6,232 nt of DNA from Chloroflexi bacterium UBA4733 (GCA_002404055.1 DHIZ01000024.1:17222-23453); one strand, 5' to 3'; numbered from the stretch's first letter, positions 1 through 6,228 are shown. Program-made: numbers and translations. Notes: generated by a model not told the origin, from the letters alone.

Positions 1-29
1 CCGTCGATGCCGATGAGTGTCTTTATCAT
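1..29 (-). CDS. DUF429 protein, 5' end only (runs off left edge)
   Basis: Read leftwards from an ATG at 29-27, the sequence gives MIKTLIGIDG and then leaves the window. DUF429 proteins (predicted RNase H-fold nucleases of unknown substrate) typically begin with an I-G-(I/V)-D-G-C-R-x-G-W motif, and this matches its first half. The second copy at 3628-3542 shows the rest of the motif, which is what makes the call possible. A possible in-frame upstream ATG lies at 47-45 and would add QYPSP and neighbours. No clear Shine-Dalgarno sequence is visible before either start. The gene is divergent from the HTH operon, with about 210 bases between them. Whether it is full length cannot be seen here. 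Confidence 0.5.
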
Positions 30-47
30 AGGTGAAGGATACTGCAT
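1..47. repeat. Left copy of diverged direct repeat
   Basis: Positions 1-47 align without gaps to 3600-3646. There are 43 identities, with differences at 25, 30, 35 and 46. The first 24 bases are identical. The repeat covers the first codons of a leftward DUF429 reading frame plus about 18 bases before its ATG. Similarity ends abruptly after 47. It may extend beyond the left edge, since the right copy keeps DUF429-like coding down to about 3542. Confidence 0.85.
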
Positions 48-152
48 TGCGTTTGAGGAAGCGCTCGAACTCATCGCCTGGGAGTTAGGAGCCGCGCAGC
101 AATAACCCTGTCACTGTCAGCACCGCTACCAGGAGGGAGGGCGGGCAAAACT

Positions 153-169
153 GCAAGAGTTATTCTTGC
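153..169. promoter_or_regulatory. Perfect 6-bp inverted repeat, possible operator
   Basis: GCAAGA-GTTAT-TCTTGC is a perfect 6-bp dyad with a 5-base centre. It lies in the divergent intergenic region between the leftward DUF429 start and the rightward HTH gene. No T-tract follows on either side, so an intrinsic terminator is unlikely. A binding site for the downstream HTH protein is possible, but this rests only on symmetry and position. Confidence 0.25.
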
Positions 170-223
170 GCGGGTCCTTACTCGAGCATGCGACAGCGAT
201 ATGCTGGTTTGCCTCCTCGCGCC

Positions 224-253
224 TTGCAATTTCGTACAGTTATCTGATATGGT
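224..253 (+). promoter_or_regulatory. Candidate promoter of the HTH-methyltransferase-HNH operon
   Basis: TTGCAA at 224-229 is followed by TATGGT at 248-253 with an 18-base spacer. An alternative -10, TGATAT at 245-250, would give a 15-base spacer. With the first pairing, transcription would begin near 260, almost on the ATG at 261. That would explain the lack of a Shine-Dalgarno sequence there (leaderless mRNA). The match is weak and rests on inspection only. Between 48 and 223 I see only the dyad at 153-169 and no gene. Confidence 0.22.
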
Positions 254-260
254 CCCTGGT

Positions 261-482
261 ATGGAAATGCTGACCACAGAACAGGCCGCCCGCGAACTTG
301 GATGCACCGTGTCCCATGTGCGGAAGCTAGCGCGTGAGGGGCTCATCGCCCAGCGCTTCTACAGTTCGCGTGTCGTGCTCTATGACCATGCCGAGATTGA
401 ACGGTATCGCTCGATCCAGCATCCGCGCGGCTGGCCACGTGGAAAGGCCAGACTACGACAGGCGCTAACGGAGTCATCGTGA
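261..482 (+). CDS. Small helix-turn-helix DNA-binding protein (excisionase/MerR type)
   Basis: This 73-residue protein is almost entirely one HTH_17-type domain. It opens with MLTTEQAARELGCT, then SHVRKLAREGLI as the likely recognition helix, and a short wing (RFYSSRVVLYDHAEIERY) typical of excisionase-like and MerR-like folds. A basic tail (HPRGWPRGKARLRQ) follows. The frame is open upstream to an ATG at 201, with further ATGs at 249 and 267. I chose 261 because the domain begins there and the upstream residues look non-coding. No start has a good ribosome binding site. The stop codon overlaps the next gene's GTG (GTGA, 479-482), so the two are probably translationally coupled. A likely role is autoregulation of the operon, like the controller proteins of restriction-modification systems. 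It could instead be an excisionase or a guide for the methyltransferase. The fold call is firm, the role is inference. Confidence 0.72.
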   Translation: MEMLTTEQAARELGCTVSHVRKLAREGLIAQRFYSSRVVLYDHAEIERYRSIQHPRGWPRGKARLRQALTESS

Positions 483-3061
483 TTACTCAGATGCCTCCCT
501 CAGTTCAGGCCACGATCACTGCCGCGCTGCAGGTGGCTGGCTATTCGCTGGTGAGCGCTCAGTACGATTTCGATCCGAAAGGCCATAACTCCCGCAAGCC
601 GGAAACGGCGCCGGCGGATCTCGTCGCATTCTGGGGCGCCCCCTTAGACCAGGCGACTTCAGCCATTGCCGCACGCTGGCTTGGCAATGGGGAAGATCGC
701 GCTCCACACCTCGACCGCCTGCGTGAGGCGCTCTGGAGCCCATATTTGGTCATCGCAACCCCTAAGCTGTGCGAAATTTGGGACCTGTATCCAGAGTCGT
801 CAGACGCCTCGGACGGGCGACCGCTCCTACTCGTTGGTGACATCCCTTACGACGCACTCCGAGCAACAATCGCCGAAAATTGGAGGCGACTGGGGCGTCC
901 AGCGGTCGAAGCAAAGAAAAAGCGCTGGCGCCAAATGGCGATGTGGGAGATGGATCCCGAGCCGAATGCATTTCTCCGTTGGGCGTATCGGCCAACCCAA
1001 AACGGCCTTACCATCACTTTGGCACGTGTCTACGCTGCGGCTACCGATGAGTTCAAGCATGAACTGAGCGATGAAAGTATCCGATGGCTTTTGCGGATGA
1101 TCGGAGTGAGGATCGCTTGGGACAAACGGTGGCTTGATCCGGGGAGTCGGACGTCTCCCGAGGCCATTCTGGCGGATGCCAAACGCTATCCTACTCTCGC
1201 CAGCTCCCCGCCACCAGACGCAGCGATATTGGCGGACATCGTCGCGAACCAGTTGCGCACGGTTCATTTAGGTGCTGTCGATGGCGGCCTCCTCAGTCAG
1301 TTATTTCAAGAGAGCAGCGTATCCAGGCGCCTCCAAGAGGAGTGGAAACTCTATCCCACACCGCAACATGTGGCCTGGAGGATGATGGCGACCTTGCCAA
1401 TTGAGACCATCCCGTACGAAGAGCGCCGGGTATGGGATGGGACCTGCGGGTCGGGCACGATCCTTGTTGCAGCCCTGGAGCGGCTGAGAGCGCTATCTCC
1501 TATTGCCCAGCAAAATGACATTGGTCGTTATCTTGTTGGCGCGATCAGCGGAAACGACTTGGCCCTAGTCCTTTCGGACGCTGCACGAATCGCCCTCGAT
1601 CTGGCCCTTGGCGCACCGGCCCCATGGCACATAGGCGTGCAAGACGTCATCGCCCTGCCCGAGTCAACTCCTCCCCAGCGTCCAAACATCATTGTGGGGA
1701 ATCCTCCCTTCCAGGCCACCGGACGAACGCCAGACAAGGCTGCCGCTGTGCTTCGCCGGTACATCAACGCCTTGCCCCCCGGCGGATTCCTGTCGGTAGT
1801 CGTCCCAATCAGTCTGCTTGCCACCGACTCAGCCGCGCCAGTGAGAAGGCAACTGCTCGAGGAGATCGAACTCTATGAAGTGTGGCAACTCCCATCAAAG
1901 ACGTTCAAGGGCACGCAGCAGGAAACGGCTGTATTGATGGGGAGGAAACCACGAAAAAAGAACGCGCAGGACTCTACGGTGACCTGGAGATTCCTCGCCA
2001 GCCGAGGGAACCCGCAACGGAGTAGCATAGACACGCTTACTCAAGCTATATGGGAAGCGGATCCGAGGGCGGTAATTCGGCCCCCGCTAGCAACCCGATT
2101 AGAATCCCATCTGAGGAGTTTCCCGCGGCTCGGCACCTATGTTCCAGAAAGCAATCACGCCCAGGGTATAACACCGGGGAGTGAGGGGAAAGCCGATATC
2201 TTCCCCCATCCCGAACCCGGCGCCGTCCCCTACCTCTACGGACGCGAGGACATGCTCCCATTTTTCATTCCATGGGAGCGTCATCCTCATTGGATCCAAC
2301 TCGAGTCAGCGCGGCTACACCGCGCTCGCAGTGAAAAGGGTGCGTTGTTCAGGTCCGCGAAGGTACTCGTGACTCGGCTCGTGACATGGGGAAGTGCCTG
2401 GAGGACGCGGGCGGCCATCGAAACGAAGAGTATCTATCCAAGTAACCAGTTCATCGCGATAGTTCCTATACCGCCCTTGAGCATGGAGTTCGTCGCCGCT
2501 CTGTTCAACAGCGCTTTGGCCAACTATCTTCTTGGCGCGTCCAACACTTCCAACACCATCGCTATTCAGCAGATGGTGCAGTTACCCGTTCCTCATGACT
2601 TGCATTCCGCGGGAGTGCGTCGGGTTGAAGAGATCGCTGCCAAGCTTCAAACGGCTAGACAGGAAAACAATGGAGTCGACAGAGGGGACCTTGCCCTCCT
2701 CACGCTAGAACTCGACGCGGCGGTCTACGAGGTGTTCGACATACCGGCGACGATGCGACAAGAGGTCGCTGAGTATTTCCTGTTCGTCGGGAGTCACCGC
2801 CCCGGGTTCGATGACCCAATGGTATCTATTTCAGAACCCGGCCCTGAAACGCAAATGGACACTATCGACGAGGATGACCGGCGACGTATGCAGCATCTCT
2901 TCGATACACGAGAGGAGCGGTCACTAAGGAACACCGAGGAAGAGGAGTTACAAGTTCTCGTTGACCGCTGGCAAAGAGCCTACACTCAGGCGGCAGAGCA
3001 GTTCAATAGACATCGCCTCGTCAAGCAGCCGACGAATGTAGCAGACTTGGTCCCCGGATAG
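479..3061 (+). CDS. N6-adenine DNA methyltransferase with N- and C-terminal extensions
   Basis: An 860-residue cytoplasmic protein that should transfer methyl from SAM to adenine N6 in DNA. The catalytic core has YPTPQHVAWRMM (292-303, motif X-like), DGTCGSGT (320-327, SAM-binding motif I), GND (358-360, motif II acidic residue) and NPPF (408-411, catalytic motif IV). The stretch VVPISLL (441-447) through GTQQETAVLM (478-487) is typical of Eco57I/TaqI-type methylases. Residues of about 530-780 fit a target recognition domain. Residues 1-285 are not recognised. They contain ADLVAFWG (46-53) and LVIATPKLCEIWDL (90-103) but no clear PD-(D/E)xK nuclease motif, so a type IIG enzyme is not shown. 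The acidic tail (about 790-850) resembles small proteins found before HNH genes. The GTG start overlaps the HTH stop, and an in-frame ATG follows at 491. The HNH gene starts 9 bases after the stop. Methylase activity is well supported. Partner and target site are unknown. Confidence 0.85.
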   Translation: MITQMPPSVQATITAALQVAGYSLVSAQYDFDPKGHNSRKPETAPADLVAFWGAPLDQATSAIAARWLGNGEDRAPHLDRLREALWSPYLVIATPKLCEIWDLYPESSDASDGRPLLLVGDIPYDALRATIAENWRRLGRPAVEAKKKRWRQMAMWEMDPEPNAFLRWAYRPTQNGLTITLARVYAAATDEFKHELSDESIRWLLRMIGVRIAWDKRWLDPGSRTSPEAILADAKRYPTLASSPPPDAAILADIVANQLRTVHLGAVDGGLLSQLFQESSVSRRLQEEWKLYPTPQHVAWRMMATLPIETIPYEERRVWDGTCGSGTILVAALERLRALSPIAQQNDIGRYLVGAISGNDLALVLSDAARIALDLALGAPAPWHIGVQDVIALPESTPPQRPNIIVGNPPFQATGRTPDKAAAVLRRYINALPPGGFLSVVVPISLLATDSAAPVRRQLLEEIELYEVWQLPSKTFKGTQQETAVLMGRKPRKKNAQDSTVTWRFLASRGNPQRSSIDTLTQAIWEADPRAVIRPPLATRLESHLRSFPRLGTYVPESNHAQGITPGSEGKADIFPHPEPGAVPYLYGREDMLPFFIPWERHPHWIQLESARLHRARSEKGALFRSAKVLVTRLVTWGSAWRTRAAIETKSIYPSNQFIAIVPIPPLSMEFVAALFNSALANYLLGASNTSNTIAIQQMVQLPVPHDLHSAGVRRVEEIAAKLQTARQENNGVDRGDLALLTLELDAAVYEVFDIPATMRQEVAEYFLFVGSHRPGFDDPMVSISEPGPETQMDTIDEDDRRRMQHLFDTREERSLRNTEEEELQVLVDRWQRAYTQAAEQFNRHRLVKQPTNVADLVPG

Positions 3062-3070
3062 TCGATCACG

Positions 3071-3523
3071 GTGTCCGTTATCCGGGGAGCGAAACGCCTT
3101 GAGGTGCGACAGCGAGCAAATTGGTCGTGCGAGTACTGCCTGTTACCCGAGGAGCCGGCAAGCGCGGCGACTTCCTTCCAGGCGGACCACATTTGGCCGG
3201 AATCAGCAGCGCACGCAAGCTCATCTCCAGTCGAGGATGTCGATGACATAGAAAATCTGGCGTGGGGATGCCCCCTCTGTAATCGCTATAAATCCAAAAG
3301 CGTAGACGGAGTAGACCCCGAAACAGGAAACCCGGTGAGGTTGTTCCACCCGAGACAAGATCGGTGGGAGGACCACTTTGTCGCTGTGCCTGCCGGCCAC
3401 ATTGAAGGCATCGATCCAATTGGCCGCGCGACGGTACAAGTTCTGCGCCTGAATTTACCGGAACGAGTAAAGAGCCGAGCGCTCTTGTTCAGTTGGTCGC
3501 GCTGGCCGTCGATTACTTTTTGA
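3071..3523 (+). CDS. HNH endonuclease, four-cysteine zinc type
   Basis: A 150-residue HNH nuclease. RANWSCEYC gives C20/C23, QADHIWP gives the catalytic D39-H40, ENLAWGCPLCN gives N62, C67/C70 and N71. The four cysteines should hold a structural zinc, with H40 and the asparagines forming the metal-dependent DNA-cutting site. The following DPETG-x-PVRLFHPRQDRWEDHF and PIGRATVQVLRLNLPERV blocks are the hallmark of a widespread HNH family common in cyanobacteria and Chloroflexota. Its length is usual for that family, so the gene looks complete. The GTG start lies 9 bases after the methyltransferase stop with no good ribosome binding site, so translation probably depends on the upstream gene. Operon position suggests it is the cutting arm of a restriction-modification-like module. 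The family also occurs alone, so this pairing is inference. Past the stop, 3524-3541 holds no terminator that I can see. Confidence 0.85.
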   Translation: MSVIRGAKRLEVRQRANWSCEYCLLPEEPASAATSFQADHIWPESAAHASSSPVEDVDDIENLAWGCPLCNRYKSKSVDGVDPETGNPVRLFHPRQDRWEDHFVAVPAGHIEGIDPIGRATVQVLRLNLPERVKSRALLFSWSRWPSITF

Positions 3524-3541
3524 CAACCGGCTTTTACAGGC

Positions 3542-3628
3542 GAAACGGAGAGAGCGGAGGGACGCATCGCTCGTGGCGAGAATCCAGCCGTCGCGGCAGC
3601 CGTCGATGCCGATGAGTGTCTTTGTCAT
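3542..3628 (-). pseudogene. Truncated second copy of the DUF429 gene start
   Basis: Reading leftwards from the ATG at 3628-3626, the frame gives MTKTLIGIDGCRDGWILA and then TSDASLRSLRF. IGIDGCRDGW is the signature N-terminus of DUF429 proteins (predicted RNase H-like nucleases, usually well over 200 residues). After about 29 residues the family likeness ends. The frame continues with unrelated residues, antisense to the end of the HNH gene, to a TAA at 3457-3455. It is therefore a 5' fragment, cut off near 3541, just 18 bases past the HNH stop codon. The other copy at the left window edge starts MIKTLIGIDG, in the same orientation. The operon between them is bracketed by these two starts. It is unlikely to make a functional protein. 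Confidence 0.6.
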
Positions 3629-3646
3629 TGGTGGAGGATACTGCGT
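3600..3646. repeat. Right copy of diverged direct repeat
   Basis: This is the partner of positions 1-47, matching at 43 of 47 positions. It covers codons 1-9 of the DUF429 remnant and about 18 bases upstream of its ATG. Three of the four differences fall at or before the start region (3629, 3634, 3645) and one in codon 2 (3624, Ile to Thr). The copies have diverged, so this is not a very recent target-site duplication. Confidence 0.85.
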
Positions 3647-4047
3647 GCGCCGGACCTGAGCGCGGCTTGCAACCTGCGAGCCGCACTGCCATACTCTCCC
3701 CGGAGAATACGTTACTCAGATCGGGCACTGTGCGGGCCTCAGAAATCGAAGAAATCCTGTGGGAGACTGATGCTGCTCCGCAGGGCGCCACGCGATCAAT
3801 GCTCCGACTCCTCGGGCCACGGGGTGGGGGACGGTTTCATTCGTACACGATCCGCGTTCGTGGTGATGTGGTGCCGTATGTTGCAAAGTTTCCGTCACAC
3901 GAGGAGCAGCCGGACCATACATTGTTGGTTGAGTTGGCAGCGGCACGGTTGGGAAGTCTCTTTGACCCTCCCGTGGTCCCAGCCTTTGCCGTCATGGCTA
4001 TTCGACAGGAACTGGTGTTGGACGTTCGCTGTAGCTGGAAGGGGTGA
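3616..4047 (+). pseudogene. HipA-like kinase, N-terminal lobe fragment
   Basis: The frame is open from a GTG at 3616, but its first codons lie antisense inside the DUF429 remnant. The real start is more likely the GTG at 3730 or the ATG at 3799 (MLRLLG). The recognisable part is DVVPYVAKFPSH, then LLVELAAARLGSLFDPPVVPAFAVM. It matches the HipA-family pattern of a YVxKF lysine strand (K91 from the GTG) followed by an L-V-x-E-L-x-A-A-R-L helix and a P-V-P-x-x-x-V strand. Intact members are about 250 residues and carry a catalytic loop and metal-binding aspartate. Here the frame ends about 25 residues after the first lobe (DVRCSWKG, then stop), so the catalytic half is missing. Immediate adjacency to a DUF3037 start, 3 bases away, supports the family call because the two genes usually pair. 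It is probably an internal deletion product and inactive as a kinase. Confidence 0.5.
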
Positions 4048-4050
4048 GAC

Positions 4051-4323
4051 ATGGGCGTGGAATCGGTATGCCACTACAGCGTCGTCCGGTACGTACCTGA
4101 TCCTTCCCGCAACGAACCGAGAAACATCGGCGTGCTGGTGGTGTGCCCGGCGGCCGGAGATGCGAGGGGAAGATTCTCGCTCAGCCGAACCTATCTCGAG
4201 CCTACCTCGATCTCCTGCAACTTAGCAAGGTCGTACTGCTCGAAGTACTCGCGCTTCCTGTCATCGAGATCCTTGTGGCGACGCTCGGCTCTGGCTGGCG
4301 AGCAACCGCTCGCGCACAGGTAG
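4051..4323 (+). pseudogene. DUF3037 protein, 5' fragment (homology ends near 4200)
   Basis: The frame begins MGVESVCHYSVVRYVPDP and continues with NEPRNIGVLVVCP (about residues 21-33). This Y-S-V-V-R-Y-V-P-D-x-x-R-x-E-x-x-N-x-G-V pattern is the characteristic opening of DUF3037 proteins, whose function is not established and which often accompany HipA-like kinases. A purine-rich ribosome binding site (GGAAGGGG, 4037-4044) sits 6 bases before the ATG, so this start is well supported. After roughly residue 50 the sequence turns into the antisense strand of the methyltransferase fragment, with a serine/arginine-rich nonsense tail up to 4323. The true C-terminus is lost. Any product would be a chimera of about 50 native and 40 foreign residues. 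Confidence 0.6.
4190..4211. repeat. Tandem 11-mer at a rearrangement junction
   Basis: CCTATCTCGAG at 4190-4200 is followed directly by CCTACCTCGAT at 4201-4211 (9 of 11 identical). The pair sits where DUF3037 homology on the plus strand stops and methyltransferase homology on the minus strand begins. It could be the scar of a short-homology joining event, or chance. Confidence 0.45.
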
Positions 4324-4841
4324 CTCACGAGGACCGGAATGGCCCCGAAGCGGGGGCTGCGCGTGCTGATCTCCTCGACGATGCCCCGCGCGTAGCAGTG
4401 CGGGCAGGCGTTCACCTTGCTGGGCTTGCCGGCCGCCGTCTGTCCCTCCAACTCTTTGCAGTCGAACAGCGGTACCTTGTTCAGGCAGCGTGGACACTGG
4501 AAGACCTGGGAGTAGACGGTGTAGGCGGTGGTCGCCTTGCCGCCGCAGCGGTCACAGCGGGTCTCGTAGAGCCAGTCGATCTCCGGCTTGACCTTGCGCT
4601 TCAACTCCTCGAAAGCGGCCTTCAGTTCGTCCACGTCGACGGGCGTGCAGTAGTTCTTGGTGATGAAGGTGGCGGCAGGGCTGCGGTCGATGGCAATCGC
4701 CGCCCGCCCTTCCATCAGCGCGGCCAGCGCCGTGCCGCCGGAGCCGCAAAAGGGGTCCAGCACCAGATCGCCGGGCTTTGTGTAGTGCGCAATGTACTGG
4801 CGGATGGCGTCGTGCGGCTTCTTGGACCAGTAGGTATGCAT
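4191..4841 (-). pseudogene. Internal fragment of a zinc-finger DNA methyltransferase
   Basis: The 216-residue frame starts MHTYWSKKPHDAIRQYI, then GDLVLDPFCGSGGT (SAM-binding motif I, D29-T37) and AIAIDRSP (49-55). A cysteine-rich insert follows with C96xxC99, C116xxC119, C146xxC149 and C176/C180, as in large DNA methylases of the DUF1156-like/BREX-associated kind, which are usually several hundred residues longer. The HTYWSKKPHDAIRQYI block normally follows other N-terminal residues. The end, YFEQYDLAKLQEIE, normally continues toward a P-x-W/Y-Y-P stretch and the catalytic NPPY motif. Here it switches at about 4206 to VGSR and a stop. No motif IV is present, so methylation is not expected. 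Both ends look broken: the right one joins the PglZ-like frame at 4841, the left one meets DUF3037 sequence. Composition is more GC-rich than the left half of the window. Confidence 0.65.
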
Positions 4842-6139
4842 GCGGTGTCCAGCAGCCGCTCCAGCGCCGAAAGGGCGTACTCCAGGCGGTTGAGTCGGCG
4901 GCCGTTCCAGGCTTGCCAGAAGGTGGTGAAGTTCACCTGGTCGGGCTTCAGCACGCCCAGGCTGCGCAGCGTCTCCGTCAGCGCCTGGCGTCCCGCCACC
5001 ACGTCGCCGGCCAGTTGGTAGACCTCCGTCAGGGCGGCCCAGGTGGGCGAGCCGGCAGCGGTAAGCACGGCAAACTCCGGCCCCTGCGCCGCCAGCGCCA
5101 CCCGCACGCGCTCCTGGGCCGCCCCATCGGCGTGGCCGGAGAGCAGGTTGTCCAGGGCCTGGAGGAGCGCCAGGGAGCGCAGCAACGGCGAATAGCGCTC
5201 CCGTTCCAGCGCGGCGGCGAAGCCGTCCGGCTCGTTCAGCCGCAGCGCCGCCGTCACCTGAGCGACCGCCGCCGCATCGAGCGACTCCTGGACCGTCGCC
5301 ACGTCGCGCGCCGCCTCCAGCAGCGCCGCTCCATCCGCTCCCGCCGGCGCCCGGCTGGCCGGGTCAATATCTTGCAGGGTCAGCCGCCAGTCGTCGCGGT
5401 GCTGGGCGAGGATGGCCGCCAGGTAGAAGGTGTGGACGACCACACCAGTGTCGTCGCCGGCCAGATTGGAGAACGGCCAGGGTGCGGCGCGCAGCGCTTC
5501 GCGCACCGTGCGCGTGACGGACTCCATGTCCAGCGCCTCCAACTCTTCCAGCGCCTCCCGACCGAGCAAGCCGATCTTCCAGGCGGCCGCGGCGTCCAGC
5601 CTGGCAAAAGCCGCTTCCGGCACGCCCAGCGCCGCGTAGGCGACGACCCGGTGCAGGTCGTCGTCGGTAAAGCGGCCAGGCGCGGCGGCATGCAGGTTCT
5701 GGTAGGTGCGCAGCACCGCCGGTAGATGGCGGACGATCAGGCGGGCGTAGGCAGGTTCTTCCGCCTCGCGCGGCCAATCCACTCCCGTCTGTTCCTGCAG
5801 AAACTGGCGCAGACTGCGCTGCAGGCGCGCCTGTGGCGGCACGAGCGCCAGCAGATCGGGGTAGAAAGGAGGCGGCGCCTTGATCACCCGCGCATCCGGC
5901 CGCCGCGCAGGCGCCTGATCGACGACCAGCAGCTTGCGCACCTCCGCACTGGCGATCGCCTCCTCGTACTGCTGGCGGAAGGACAGGCCGGTCGACGCGA
6001 AGATGGCCGTATAGCCGTGTGCAGTCGCGAACTCGTCGGCCTGCCCGCCGAACGGCAGCAGCCGGTTGGGGTAGCGCACCAGCAGCCGCGGCTCATCGGC
6101 GGCCGCGGCCAGCCGCTCGAGCGCCCACTCCGTCAGCAA
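4715..6139 (-). pseudogene. PglZ-like N-terminal segment fused to foreign tail
   Basis: The frame gives 474 residues, of which the first 433 (6139 down to 4841) look native. The last 41 are the methyltransferase fragment read in the wrong frame. The start LTEWALERLA, then RLLVRYPNRLLPF and SAEVRKLLVVDQAPAR, followed by a long alanine/leucine-rich helical region (including YARLIVRHLPAVLRTYQNLHA), resembles the N-terminal half of PglZ-domain proteins, the alkaline-phosphatase-fold component of BREX-like defence loci. This is recognition by pattern, not by a decisive motif. The phosphatase-fold domain itself would lie after residue 433 and is absent. The TTG start is chosen because AGGAGGA (6153-6147) precedes it by 7 bases and an in-frame TAG (6154-6152) excludes longer forms. 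The next gene on this strand would have been the methyltransferase, so the pair fits a damaged defence operon. It could instead belong to another helical family. Confidence 0.45.
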
Positions 6140-6146
6140 CGGCTCA

Positions 6147-6153
6147 TCCTCCT
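6147..6153 (-). promoter_or_regulatory. Strong Shine-Dalgarno sequence for the TTG start
   Basis: AGGAGGA on the minus strand ends 7 bases before the TTG at 6139-6137. It decides the start of the PglZ-like frame. The ATG at 6147-6145, inside the same site, opens only a four-codon frame. Confidence 0.6.
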
Positions 6154-6160
6154 ATTGGCA

Positions 6161-6228
6161 GGGCCGCGATTGCGGGGGGAACAGGGCCGCGACTGCGGTC
6201 TGCGGCCAAGCGACGAGGGCGACTGCGG
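6161..6228. repeat. Short GC-rich repeats upstream of the PglZ-like frame
   Basis: GGGCCGCGATTGCGG (6161-6175) and GGGCCGCGACTGCGG (6184-6198) differ at one base. A shorter third copy, GGGCGACTGCGG, lies at 6217-6228 and lacks three bases. The core CCGCGAYTGCGG is nearly self-complementary. Spacing is 23 and 33 bases. The cluster runs up to the right edge, so its full extent is unknown. Confidence 0.55.

Noticed and set aside
36..74. Minus-strand frame giving DEFERFLKRNAVSFTY ahead of the DUF429 ATG
   Set aside because: It looked protein-like, but the frame is closed by a stop just upstream, is out of phase with DUF429 and is not kept in the second copy.
7..105. Plus-strand open frame beginning MPMSVFIIGEGYC and ending at a TAA at 103-105
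   Set aside because: Its first third is antisense to the DUF429 start, and the matching frame in the second copy (from 3606) stops after a few codons, so the conserved reading is the minus strand.
3524..3599. Possible terminator or small RNA after the HNH gene
   Set aside because: Only very short dyads (CTCG-TGG-CGAG) and no T-tract are present. Most of the stretch belongs to the DUF429 remnant.
3770..4225. Plus-strand 151-residue frame across the kinase-like and DUF3037 remnants
   Set aside because: Tryptophan/serine/arginine-rich with no motif. It is an alternate-frame shadow of the two recognisable fragments, though a frameshift linking them cannot be fully excluded.
4143..5725. Long plus-strand open frames opposite the methyltransferase and PglZ-like segments
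   Set aside because: Arginine-, glutamine- and valine-rich antisense frames are expected in GC-rich coding DNA. The minus strand carries the recognisable motifs and the ribosome binding site.
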